NCBI GenBank assembly: GCA_012522645.1
Contig: JAAYKC010000144.1
Span: 1-28,033, forward strand
Direction: 5' to 3'
Length of the DNA: 28,033 nt
DNA from: Thermoplasmatales archaeon
GTDB taxonomy: Archaea > Thermoplasmatota > Thermoplasmata > Methanomassiliicoccales > Methanomethylophilaceae
Made by a program: the position numbers and the translations under genes. How positions within the stretch are numbered: position 1 is the first letter of the stretch; every line of letters starts with the position of its first letter. Shown piece by piece: positions 21,428 through 28,033 of the stretch. The notes under the pieces were generated by a model that was not told the DNA's origin, ran no database searches, and saw nothing but the letters and a program-made list of their open reading frames with translations.

Positions 21428-21973
21428 TTAAAACACCTCGGTATACCCTGCCTGAACCTTGAGCTTGATTTTCATGGACGGAAGCTGCTTGCCGCCGAAA
21501 TAGACCGGCACCTCCAGCCAGATTGTGGCATCAGCCTCGAAGCGCTGGACGTTTCTTGGAGAAGAAGGTGCCAGCGGCGCATTGCGAATGGTGACGTCCA
21601 AGCCGGAGAGCTTGTATTCGAGCGCATCTCCGGAATACTTTACATGGCTGCCGCTGATTTCTTCCGTACCGAGAACACTGTCCATGTAGCTGTAGATATC
21701 GCCGGTGTTCACGCTGTAGTAGAAGGAGGAACCGTCCGGCTGATAGCCGCCGCTGTATCCCTCACGAACTCCATGATACACATCGGCATAGTTGTCGTTG
21801 ACAGTGACGATGATGGCATCCTGCAGGGCTTCTTTTGCGCCGCTGGCGATAATATTCAGCCTGAAAAACTCCATCACGCCGCACAGAATGAGGATAAGCG
21901 CCAGTGTAATGGCCACCACCAAAGGGAAGCCGTTACCGGCCTTGCATTTGAGAATTCTTCTCAGCTTGGTCAT
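21428..21973 (-). CDS. TadE-like pseudopilin
   Basis: A 181-residue protein. Basic N-terminus MTKLRRILKCKAGNGFPLV, then one membrane helix at about 17-36 (VVAITLALILILCGVMEFF), then an external domain of beta strands with YSGGYQPDGSSFYYSV and TIWLEVPVYFGG. The N-terminal layout (short basic leader, Gly, hydrophobic helix with Glu inside) is that of TadE/TadF-type minor pilins, processed by the prepilin peptidase. ATG 21973 overlaps the stop of the upstream gene as ATGA. It is the last gene of the Tad-type block. It might prime the pilus or cap its tip. Exact placement in the TadE or TadF family is uncertain. Confidence 0.75.
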   Translation of the reverse strand: MTKLRRILKCKAGNGFPLVVAITLALILILCGVMEFFRLNIIASGAKEALQDAIIVTVNDNYADVYHGVREGYSGGYQPDGSSFYYSVNTGDIYSYMDSVLGTEEISGSHVKYSGDALEYKLSGLDVTIRNAPLAPSSPRNVQRFEADATIWLEVPVYFGGKQLPSMKIKLKVQAGYTEVF

Positions 21974-22365
21974 TTGTGGTACACCTCGCTTTTCCCGGAG
22001 GCCTCTGAGCGCAGGGTGATGGGAAAAGAGCCGAAGCCGCCGAACAGCCCGATATTCATATCCAATGTTAAGGTGACGGTGATTTCTCCATTGAGCTGGA
22101 TACTGCCTGTCTTTGACCATGAAATCCGGGGACTCAGCCCGGTCTGCTCAGTGAGAACCGCTGCACGGCGGCTGGTTTCGCTGCCGACTCTGCCCGAGAT
22201 TTCCGCTTCCCTGCACAGCTCGGTGGCGTAGGTATCCAGTTGGTTTTTGGCGATGAACACAGGCAGCACCCGCACCGCCAGTACAATCACCAGAACAGCA
22301 CATAAGACGAGGACACACACATCAATGTAGCCCTCGCCACGTTTGGATTTTAGAATTTTCTTCAT
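21970..22365 (-). CDS. DUF4320-type pseudopilin
   Basis: A 131-residue protein. MKKILKSKRGEGYIDV is the leader, followed by a membrane helix at about 16-38 (VCVLVLCAVLVIVLAVRVLPVF) and a small external domain ending in IGLFGGFGSFPITLRSEA. The RGEGYID pattern before the helix is shared with the DUF6133-like pilin family and with DUF4320 proteins of clostridial elements. It should be cut by the prepilin peptidase at or near the glycine. ATG 22365 lies about 6 bases after GGGAGGG. The GTG at 22371 would overlap the site. It overlaps the following gene by 4 bases. It is probably a minor pilin of the Tad-type apparatus. Confidence 0.8.
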   Translation of the reverse strand: MKKILKSKRGEGYIDVCVLVLCAVLVIVLAVRVLPVFIAKNQLDTYATELCREAEISGRVGSETSRRAAVLTEQTGLSPRISWSKTGSIQLNGEITVTLTLDMNIGLFGGFGSFPITLRSEASGKSEVYHK

Positions 22366-22377
22366 GTTCACCCCTCC

Positions 22378-23247
22378 CTAAAACATCCCGCCAAGAGACT
22401 TTATAATCTCAAAGGCGATGATGGCCAGATAGGTAAATAAGAAGCACATGAGCATGAGAAAGGAAAACACACGGATTTTCGGTGGTATCTTCTGCGCCTC
22501 ACTCTTGAGTCGCTGCAGCTCCAGCTGCTTGAAATCGTGCGCCAGCATCTGAAAATACAAGGTGCTGTCATCGCCTCGCAGCGCACCGATGAGACCACGG
22601 GTAATATCCGACAGCATGGGCGAATTGAGCCTCGCCTCAAACCGGGTAAGGGCGGCCTCATAACTAGAGGATCGCATATCCGCTGCCAGCATGGTCAGTT
22701 CCCCGGCAAAGACTTCCCCGGCGTTTTTCTTATAACTTTCCACGATGGACAGCACATCACGGGAGGCTTTCAGTTCCTGCTCTATGCTGGCAACAAATCG
22801 GGGCAGTTCCTTTTCCACGGCAGCTCGCTTGACCGACAGCTTTTCATCGGCCTTTTTTGTTTCCTTAAAATACACCATCACCGACAGGAATACCACCACT
22901 GGCACCAGCAGCGGAAAGACTAGCCCTGCCGGGATTACAGCCAGCAGGATTGCTCCGGCCTTGACCAACGCATAGGTCTGATAAATCTCCGGCTCCATGT
23001 TCATGCCGGTGGCTTTCAGCACATTCTTCAGCCGGTGTTTGCGGTATTCGTCCATGCGGATATACCTTGATAGCTTCACCGCAAAGGTCATGAGATAGGT
23101 TTCAAAACTCCTTGCCGCTTTTTTCTCTGCTCTTGTGGTGTTCAGCATGGCTTTCGCCGTACTGAGATAAGGCAGGCGTAGCACATCCAAAAGGATAAAG
23201 AACAGACCAGCTGCCAGTGTTAATCCAAACAAAAATAGTAGTTGCAA
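22378..23247 (-). CDS. tadC: TadC-like type II/IV secretion F-domain membrane protein
   Basis: A 289-residue inner-membrane platform protein. One membrane helix at the N-terminus (QLLFLFGLTLAAGLFFILLD), a pair at about 95-130 (VKAGAILLAVIPAGLVFPL; VVVFLSVMVYF) and a C-terminal helix near 260-280 (VFSFLMLMCFLFTYLAIIAF). The cytoplasmic T2SSF-type domain lies between (residues 140-255, with VEKELPRFVASIEQELKA). It would pair with TadB and the TadA ATPase to extrude the pilus. TTG 23247 follows AAAGGAGG by 9 bases. ATG 23268 is in frame but the strong site is then coded inside the gene, so I prefer TTG. It is separated from tadB by 132 bases with strong hairpins. Confidence 0.85.
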   Translation of the reverse strand: MQLLFLFGLTLAAGLFFILLDVLRLPYLSTAKAMLNTTRAEKKAARSFETYLMTFAVKLSRYIRMDEYRKHRLKNVLKATGMNMEPEIYQTYALVKAGAILLAVIPAGLVFPLLVPVVVFLSVMVYFKETKKADEKLSVKRAAVEKELPRFVASIEQELKASRDVLSIVESYKKNAGEVFAGELTMLAADMRSSSYEAALTRFEARLNSPMLSDITRGLIGALRGDDSTLYFQMLAHDFKQLELQRLKSEAQKIPPKIRVFSFLMLMCFLFTYLAIIAFEIIKSLGGMF

Positions 23248-23301
23248 ATAGATAGACCTCCTTTGCATTAAAATCCCCCTCGGAGAGCATGGGGGGCACA
23301 C

Positions 23302-23380
23302 GGGGGGAACTGGTTCCCGCCCGTGAGGTGCGCCGTGAGCGAAGCGAACCATATCACTTCCGCAGAAGTGATGCGCACCT
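23302..23380 (-). repeat. Structured gap between tadB and tadC with nested palindromes
   Basis: Three stems are seen: GGGAAC/GTTCCC (23305-23318); AGGTGCGC (23326-23333) against GCGCACCT (23373-23380); and, inside the latter, ATCACTTC/GAAGTGAT (23353-23372) with loop CGCA. The inner hairpin directly touches the outer arm. No U run follows, so it is not a simple terminator. It may be an inserted palindromic repeat or an mRNA processing/stability element. Confidence 0.65.
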
Positions 23381-24309
23381 TACCTCCTGTACTCAATGGG
23401 CTTTGTCAGCCGTATCACGCAAGCGGTAGAGATAAAAATGAGGGCGGCGCTGATCGCCAGAATGATCTGCCCCAGCGGGGTGTGCATCAGCGTGTCATAC
23501 CAGCTTTTGTTTAAGAGATACATCAGCGGAATGTTTCCGATGACAAAGAACGCCATGATAATAAATTCCTTGCGGGGTTCAAAGACGAGATATTCCAGCT
23601 CGCCGTTCACAATCCTCATATCAGACAGCTTGCTGACGATGGGTGTCAGGGTTGTTTTGAGGCTGCGGTCATGCTGGCAGTCGCACAGGGCATCGCACCA
23701 TTCCCGAAAGACCTCGTTGTCGATCTTGGTGCGCAGGATTTTCAGCGCTTCCAGCACATCGGGATCAATGAGTTTCACCCGCATCACAAAATCCTGAAAC
23801 ACTTGATGCACCGGCGGATTCAAATAGTGAAGGTTTTCCTCCACAGCGGTGAGGATGTTTTCACTTCTGAGGTAGGCGGTTGTCACGATGGAGAGCGCTG
23901 TTTCCAGCTCTGCCGCAATGTCTTTCCGAAAGTGGCTGGCGGTCAGCTGCACATACCAGAACGGCAGCAGCATAAAGCCCACCGCCATCACCGGAGCCAG
24001 AAAGAAATTGCCCAGCACAATGGCGATAGAGGCACCGATGCCAAACAGGAGCAGCGAGCAGGCACAGAGCAGAGAAAAGTGCTTGCTGCGCCCGGTCATG
24101 GTCAGGATATCCTGTGCCATGCGGATTTCCCGTTTTAGAAATCCCTGCTTTTGGCGGCGCTGCGCCGCCTTAATCTCATCCTTGATGGAGGACTTCTCCC
24201 TTGTGAGAAAAGAGAACAGCCCATCGGTGAATTCCATCGGCGCAAGCCCGAACAATAGAAAGGAGCCTGTGATCATGCCGATACAGGCCAGTAATTGAAT
24301 GGTTGTCAT
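23380..24309 (-). CDS. tadB: TadB-like type II/IV secretion F-domain membrane protein
   Basis: A 309-residue inner-membrane protein. Helices at about 4-24 (IQLLACIGMITGSFLLFGLA), 78-100 and 103-122 (APVMAVGFMLLPFWYVQL), and two at the C-terminus (EFIIMAFFVIGNIPLMYLL; IILAISAALIFISTACVI). Between residues 123 and 245 lies the cytoplasmic T2SSF domain, with AAELETALSIVTTAYLRSEN. TadB proteins form the membrane platform for the pilus. ATG 24309 overlaps the stop of tadA as ATGA, so translation is coupled. The gene ends in the stem of the following palindromic region, with its TAA at 23380-23382. Confidence 0.88.
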   Translation of the reverse strand: MTTIQLLACIGMITGSFLLFGLAPMEFTDGLFSFLTREKSSIKDEIKAAQRRQKQGFLKREIRMAQDILTMTGRSKHFSLLCACSLLLFGIGASIAIVLGNFFLAPVMAVGFMLLPFWYVQLTASHFRKDIAAELETALSIVTTAYLRSENILTAVEENLHYLNPPVHQVFQDFVMRVKLIDPDVLEALKILRTKIDNEVFREWCDALCDCQHDRSLKTTLTPIVSKLSDMRIVNGELEYLVFEPRKEFIIMAFFVIGNIPLMYLLNKSWYDTLMHTPLGQIILAISAALIFISTACVIRLTKPIEYRR

Positions 24310-25658
24310 GCGGATATCTTCCCTCCTTTCTTGATGGCGTTGATGCGCTCCTGCGGCATACCGTTTTCCAGCAGCCGCTTGCATAGGCTGTCCGAGACGG
24401 GATTAACCGTCACATGGTCGCCGCTGATATGGAACTGATTGTTTTCATAGCGGTTTTCACTGATTTCATACTGGAACAGGGTGCGATAGCGGCGGCTGTT
24501 GTCCGGCAGGATTTCACACTCCATAATCTCCATGAGCCGCCTTTGTTTGTTCTCCAGCTGCTTGCAGAACACGATAATGGGATAGGCCTCGGTGACATAG
24601 CCCATGAGGGTTTCATCCGACAGATCCACAGCACGCTTACAGAGAGAAACCATGCGGCGATAGGTGGATTCACAGGAATTAGAATGGATGGTGGTGACCA
24701 CCGCCACGCCGGTTCGGGCTACCTCCTGTGCGGCGTTGGCCTCCGCACCACGCATTTCTCCGACTACGATGATGTCCGGATTAAAACGCAGGGAGATGTC
24801 CACAAGGTCGATCTGCTCGATGCGGTACAGCTCGTTTTCGCTGTTGCGGGTCAGGGTATGCACCACGGAATTGCTCACTTTGCCGTCCTTTTCCCGGATA
24901 AGGGAAAGCTCCCTACTGCCATTTTCAATGGTGAAGATGCGCTTATTATCGGGAATGGTGGTTAAAAGCCAGCCTGCCACAGTGGTCTTGCCGCTGCTGG
25001 TGGCTCCGGCAATGCACACAGAAATGCCGTAGCGGATGAACTCCGATAGTAAATCCAGCATTGGGGCGGTAGCCGTGCCGCCGTTTATGAAATCCTCTTT
25101 TCCCATGTTGTTGGGGTTTACAATACGGATGGATGCCGCCGCCCCTACGCTGGCATCCACGATAGGGCTTTTCATCACAGCAATACGGATATTCTCCGCA
25201 AGAGTACCTACCACCAGCGGCGATTGATCATCTAAAATCGTACCGGACACATGGAGCATCCGGCGCAGCACATTGATGCAGTGTTCGGGGCTGTCGAAGT
25301 GTTCTGTGAGCTTTTCGCAGCGCCCACCAGCGTATTGGATTTCGATATCCCGCCAGCTGTTGATGTCGATTTCTTCAATGTCCTCGCTGAAGATGTACTT
25401 TGTCAAAAAGGAGTATTCAGCCATCTCGGTGAACAGGGCATCCACCAGCTGCTGCGATGTCATGCCACGCACTGCCACACGGCTGTCCTGCACAAACTTG
25501 GCGATATACCGTTTGATATGCGCCTTGGCTTCGGAAGCATTGCCGTCCGAGAGCAGCTCGCTGTGCTGTCCGGCGATATGCTCCTGCACCTGTTGCAGAA
25601 CACCACGGAAGTCATCGATTTCCTGCTCCGGGGCAAAAAATAGATTGTGCCTGCTCAT
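24306..25658 (-). CDS. cpaF: TadA/CpaF-type secretion ATPase
   Basis: A 450-residue cytosolic hexameric ATPase of the GspE/VirB11/CpaF group. Residues 1-90 are a helical N-terminal domain. EEIDINSWRDIEIQY (95-109) is the conserved segment of the N-domain. Walker A is GATSSGKT at 218-225. FTIENGSREL (242-251) is the Asp-box position, here IEN instead of the more usual IED. Walker B is DIIVVGEMRG at 295-304. The His box is TTIHSNS at 322-328. All parts needed for activity appear present. It drives assembly of the Tad pilus. Because Firmicutes conjugation systems lack a VirB11, it could in principle serve that channel as well (inference). ATG 25658 overlaps the upstream stop as ATGA. Confidence 0.94.
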   Translation of the reverse strand: MSRHNLFFAPEQEIDDFRGVLQQVQEHIAGQHSELLSDGNASEAKAHIKRYIAKFVQDSRVAVRGMTSQQLVDALFTEMAEYSFLTKYIFSEDIEEIDINSWRDIEIQYAGGRCEKLTEHFDSPEHCINVLRRMLHVSGTILDDQSPLVVGTLAENIRIAVMKSPIVDASVGAAASIRIVNPNNMGKEDFINGGTATAPMLDLLSEFIRYGISVCIAGATSSGKTTVAGWLLTTIPDNKRIFTIENGSRELSLIREKDGKVSNSVVHTLTRNSENELYRIEQIDLVDISLRFNPDIIVVGEMRGAEANAAQEVARTGVAVVTTIHSNSCESTYRRMVSLCKRAVDLSDETLMGYVTEAYPIIVFCKQLENKQRRLMEIMECEILPDNSRRYRTLFQYEISENRYENNQFHISGDHVTVNPVSDSLCKRLLENGMPQERINAIKKGGKISA

Positions 25659-26467
25659 ACACCAAACACCTCCTTGCAGATTTTTTCAATTTCCTTGCGA
25701 TAGCCCCGGCTATCCTTGAGGCCGAGGTCGGCGAACAGATTCCCGGCCAGCACCTGAGAGGCAACCTCCGGGGAGTGTGGAATCGAGAACACAGCGCTGC
25801 CCATCACCTGCTCCATGTGTTCGCTGGCCTCGCTGGATTTCACATTGCTGACCGCCTTGTACATCTTGCCAAAGTCAAAGCCGCCCATTTTCAGGTATTC
25901 CTGTTGGCTGGACAGGTAGCTGACCGATTTGAGGTCGCAGTTCATGAGCCGAAGCACCGCATCGGCCTCCAAGATGGACATGGCGGACAGCTCGTCAAAA
26001 TAGATATAGCTGCTGCAGTCGATTACCACATAGCTGGCCATGTCACGCAGCGCTTCCAGCAGCTGCCGGATCAGCTCGGTGGGTGCGGTCGGATAGCAGC
26101 GCTCGCTTTCTCCCTTTTGCAGACCAATCACCGCCAGATGCCTCATGCGCTTATGGGTATTGCATCCTTGTTTCAGCAGCGTTTGGGTGATGGCATTGGC
26201 TACCAGAATGCTGCCGAGGGAATGGTCGCCCTCCAGCTCACCGGGAGGACAGATGCAGGGGATCATGGGAGTGGTCGAGTCGCAAAGGAGCAGCGCCACA
26301 TCCTTTTTCTTGTCTGCCAGATACTTTGCCAGCTTGACGGCAGTGGTGGTTTTGCCGCTGCCGGGGCTGCCCCAAACCGCCAGCACCTGTGCGCCGCTTT
26401 CCTGCTGCACGTCCGGCTCCGGTTCGTCCTTGCGGCTGAATAAGCCGCCCTTTTTGAAATTCAGCAT
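25655..26467 (-). CDS. TadZ/CpaE-like ParA-family ATPase
   Basis: A 270-residue protein. Walker A is GSPGSGKTT at 33-41, followed by AVKLAKYLADKKKDVALLLCD, typical of ParA/MinD folds. YVVIDCSSYIYF is the probable Walker B region. The deviant lysine signature of strict MinD/ParA (KGGxxKT) is absent. Instead the loop is WGSPGSGKTT, as in some TadZ/CpaE proteins of Firmicutes. TadZ localises the pilus machine in the cell. ATG 26467 starts directly after the TAA of cpaB, and the stop overlaps the cpaF start, so the three are tightly coupled. Identity is supported by gene order as much as by motifs. Confidence 0.85.
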   Translation of the reverse strand: MLNFKKGGLFSRKDEPEPDVQQESGAQVLAVWGSPGSGKTTTAVKLAKYLADKKKDVALLLCDSTTPMIPCICPPGELEGDHSLGSILVANAITQTLLKQGCNTHKRMRHLAVIGLQKGESERCYPTAPTELIRQLLEALRDMASYVVIDCSSYIYFDELSAMSILEADAVLRLMNCDLKSVSYLSSQQEYLKMGGFDFGKMYKAVSNVKSSEASEHMEQVMGSAVFSIPHSPEVASQVLAGNLFADLGLKDSRGYRKEIEKICKEVFGV

Positions 26468-27292
26468 TTACGCAACCTCGCTTTCCGCAGGCGGTTCGGA
26501 GGGCGCTGACGGTTGGCTGGTTTCCTCGCTTTCCGAAGAATTGTCCGCTTCATCGGCTGATTCATCCGGGTACAGCTCAGAAAGCACCGCATCCTGCGCC
26601 TCGGTAAACTTCGCCGCATTTTCCTTGCTGCCCCGGTAGACGAGAGACACATGGAGCGCACCGTCAGCCTCCAGCATAGCGAGGATTTTGCTCTGCTCCG
26701 GTGTCACCAGCAGCGTAACGGTGGAGGGCAGCTCCTTTTCCTCCGCATCCTTTTGTTCGACCGTATTGGCATCGTATCCGCTGCCTGCGGTGACAGCGAT
26801 GACCTCCACATACTGCAGTTCCGGCGGAATCACCGTCACACCCTGTTTTTTGTAATCCGGAGCGATGATAGACACAATATCGCCGGAAACCAGCTTGCCG
26901 GAAAGCCCTGTGGCAAAGGTTTTGACCGATACGGAGATGGCCTGCTTTTCTCCGGTCAGATGATAGAGGTAGGCGTTTTCTGCGGCGGGAGCATCGGCGA
27001 TTTTGGAGCCGATGATGTAATCCCCCGGCACCAGATCGGCGGAAGCAAATTTGCCGATCACCGTATCCGTATGCCTGACCACATCCTCCGGTAGATTGTA
27101 GCCTCCTACCTCTACGGCCTGCACCATATCCTTGGTGATGACCTCCCCGATTTTAATGGGCTTTATTACCCGTACGATTTCAGCCTTTTGGCTGATGCCT
27201 TGGTTAAACAGCGGCGTGACCGCAAAGCAGATCAGAAGCGACAGCACAATGCAGATCACGCCGATGACAGTTCTGTTTTTAAGAAAGCTCAT
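26468..27292 (-). CDS. cpaB: CpaB/RcpC-like SAF-domain protein
   Basis: A 274-residue membrane-anchored protein. Helix at about 8-28 (VIGVICIVLSLLICFAVTPL). SAF domain near 40-100, with VRVIKPIKIGEVITKDMVQ and KFASADLVPGDYIIGSKI. A second RcpC-type domain follows to about residue 225, with SGKLVSGDIVSIIAPD and VTLLVTPEQSKIL. The last 35 residues are acidic Ser/Glu/Pro-rich and disordered. In diderm bacteria CpaB works with the secretin. Here there is no outer membrane, so it probably links the pilus to the cell wall (inference). ATG 27292 follows GGAGG by 9 bases. A hairpin at 27327-27347 precedes it. Confidence 0.88.
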   Translation of the reverse strand: MSFLKNRTVIGVICIVLSLLICFAVTPLFNQGISQKAEIVRVIKPIKIGEVITKDMVQAVEVGGYNLPEDVVRHTDTVIGKFASADLVPGDYIIGSKIADAPAAENAYLYHLTGEKQAISVSVKTFATGLSGKLVSGDIVSIIAPDYKKQGVTVIPPELQYVEVIAVTAGSGYDANTVEQKDAEEKELPSTVTLLVTPEQSKILAMLEADGALHVSLVYRGSKENAAKFTEAQDAVLSELYPDESADEADNSSESEETSQPSAPSEPPAESEVA

Positions 27293-27326
27293 AGCTTAAG
27301 TCCTCCTTGATTGATAAAAAGTGAAA

Positions 27327-27347
27327 CGGCCAGCTTGAAGCTGACCG
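27327..27347 (-). terminator. Terminator-like hairpin before cpaB
   Basis: On the minus strand CGGTCAGC (27347-27340) pairs with GCTGGCCG (27334-27327), loop TTCAA, with one G-U pair, followed by TTTCACTTTTT. It lies between the small membrane protein gene and cpaB with no visible promoter after it. It may lower expression of the assembly genes relative to the pilin and peptidase. Confidence 0.6.
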
Positions 27348-27356
27348 CCTTAATGA

Positions 27357-27482
27357 TTACTGCACAACATATTTTCTGATTTTGTGCCTGCGGATAAGCT
27401 GTGGTATACTGACCGCCGCAGCTATCAGCGGCAGCACAACGCACAACAGCTTCAGAATACTTCTCCTGCTTGGTTTACTCAT
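27357..27482 (-). CDS. Very small single-helix membrane protein
   Basis: A 41-residue protein: MSKPSRRSILKLLC, a membrane helix at about 10-28 (ILKLLCVVLPLIAAAVSIP), and a basic end QLIRRHKIRKYVVQ. ATG 27482 overlaps the stop of the prepilin peptidase as ATGA, and AAGGA lies 8 bases upstream. ATG 27491 is an alternative in frame. It has no family I recognise. Its conserved-looking coupling to the peptidase gene and its charge pattern suggest a real small protein of the pilus apparatus. It is too short to be sure from sequence alone. Confidence 0.6.
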   Translation of the reverse strand: MSKPSRRSILKLLCVVLPLIAAAVSIPQLIRRHKIRKYVVQ

Positions 27483-27919
27483 ATAACCCATCCTTTCATG
27501 GTTATCAAATAGGCGAGCAGGCAGCCCGCCGATAAAAAGGGCGCAAGAGGGAAGGCTTTCACCGCCTCCCATCCTCGCACCTTGCAAACAATCCGGTATA
27601 TCCCTGCATAGAACAGCAGCAGGCTGAGTCCCGCCGTTGCCGCAAGCAGTCCTTTGAGTAATCCCAGCACCAGACCGCAGGCTGCCATCAGCTTGATGTC
27701 GCCGCCGCCTATGCCGCCCCATAGCACAGCTGCCAGCAGAAACGGCAGGGCGATGAACAAGCCCCAGAGCCGCACCGGTGAAAAACACAGCAGGGCGCTT
27801 GCGGCGATGGCGAGGTTCAGCGTGTCGGGAATGATGCGCCTCCTAAGATCAAATACGGATGCCGCACACAGCAATAGGGCAAAAAAGACCGCCTGCACAG
27901 CGGCCAGATTATCCGGCAT
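27479..27919 (-). CDS. cpaA: Prepilin peptidase, A24 family (TadV/CpaA-like)
   Basis: A 146-residue membrane protease with about five to six helices. The two catalytic aspartates are visible: D24 in SVFDLRRRIIPDTLN and D74 in the GxGD-type motif GIGGGDIKLMA. Size fits the short CpaA/TadV enzymes that lack the methylase domain. It cuts the leader of Flp-type pilins and TadE-like pseudopilins, here probably the products encoded at 27909, 22365 and 21973. ATG 27919 lies inside the end of the pilin gene (11-base overlap) with a weak ribosome binding site, so its translation depends on the pilin gene. It overlaps the next small gene by ATGA. Confidence 0.93.
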   Translation of the reverse strand: MPDNLAAVQAVFFALLLCAASVFDLRRRIIPDTLNLAIAASALLCFSPVRLWGLFIALPFLLAAVLWGGIGGGDIKLMAACGLVLGLLKGLLAATAGLSLLLFYAGIYRIVCKVRGWEAVKAFPLAPFLSAGCLLAYLITMKGWVI

Positions 27920-28033
27920 AATTGAACATATCTTTAATGCGCTGGGTCAGGGTGGGCAGCACGGTTTTATCGAAGAGCAGATACAGCCCTGCCAGCACCA
28001 AAGCGCCGATGACCACTGCCATCAAAATCTTGA
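27909..28033 (-). CDS. Flp-type pilin, DUF6133-like (partial)
   Basis: The last 41 codons of a gene that enters from the right edge. The peptide KILMAVVIGALVLAGLYLLF is a single hydrophobic helix, followed by DKTVLPTLTQRIKDMFNYAG, the ending typical of DUF6133 pilin-like proteins of clostridial elements. The N-terminal leader with the peptidase site is outside the window. It lies directly before the prepilin peptidase gene and overlaps it by 11 bases, as expected for the major pilin of the Tad-type apparatus. Confidence 0.82.
   Translation of the reverse strand, partial: KILMAVVIGALVLAGLYLLFDKTVLPTLTQRIKDMFNYAG

Noticed and set aside
1..28033. Integrase, ICE ends, tRNA target, insertion sequence or CRISPR
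   Set aside because: No recombinase or transposase motif, tRNA cloverleaf or regular spacer-repeat pattern could be found on either strand.

Overview
The window is most of the transfer region of an integrative conjugative element (ICE) or related conjugative plasmid from a low-to-mid GC monoderm of the class Clostridia, probably a gut Lachnospiraceae or Oscillospiraceae member. The evidence is AGGAGG-type ribosome binding sites before nearly every gene, frequent TTG/GTG starts, and gene families typical of clostridial conjugative elements (proteins resembling DUF6103, DUF3852, DUF4320 and DUF6133, and a MobL/MobP-like relaxase). No integrase, ICE end, rRNA, tRNA or CRISPR array is visible, so the element continues beyond the window.

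Layout. Positions 1-720 hold the end of an OmpR-type response regulator and a small XRE regulator on the plus strand, then a palindrome and a terminator. From 718 to 28033 almost everything is on the minus strand and is read right to left. In order of transcription: a Tad/Flp-type pilus locus (pilin, prepilin peptidase, a small membrane protein, CpaB, TadZ/CpaE-like ATPase, TadA/CpaF ATPase, TadB, TadC, two TadE-like pseudopilins; 28033-21428); a promoter, a proline-rich anchored protein and a secreted tryptophan-rich protein (21415-18992); the conjugation type IV secretion genes (VirB2-like pilin, VirB6/TrbL-like channel, VirB3-like protein, VirB4 split over two genes, M23 cell-wall hydrolase; 18909-11383) mixed with soluble enzymes (DUF4406-like, amidoligase, gamma-glutamylcyclotransferase); small element proteins (11367-10167); a gene-free probable oriT region (10166-9769) with a ribbon-helix-helix gene beside it; an AT-rich cargo gene coding for a HEPN/zinc-ribbon protein (8857-7103); and the DNA-processing module (relaxase fused to Sel1 repeats, Toprim primase-like protein, VirD4 coupling protein, a small HTH protein; 7032-718).

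How it works together (inference). The relaxase with the ribbon-helix-helix protein would nick oriT. VirD4 would hand the relaxase-DNA complex to the VirB4/B3/B6 channel, and the M23 hydrolase would open the wall. The Toprim protein may act in strand replacement or DNA protection. The Tad-type pilus lies in the same transcriptional direction as the conjugation genes and may mediate mating contact in a host without an outer membrane. Many genes overlap by ATGA or 8 bases, so translation is probably coupled. Several intrinsic-terminator-like hairpins and at least one internal promoter divide the long array.

Most unusual: the full Tad-like pilus locus in a conjugation array; the self-contained HEPN/zinc-ribbon cargo gene; the amidoligase/cyclotransferase pair; a shared C-terminal M-[RK]-[ML] ending on three accessory proteins; a divergent plus-strand small gene with a near-consensus promoter between virB6 and virB2; and the tryptophan-rich secreted protein.
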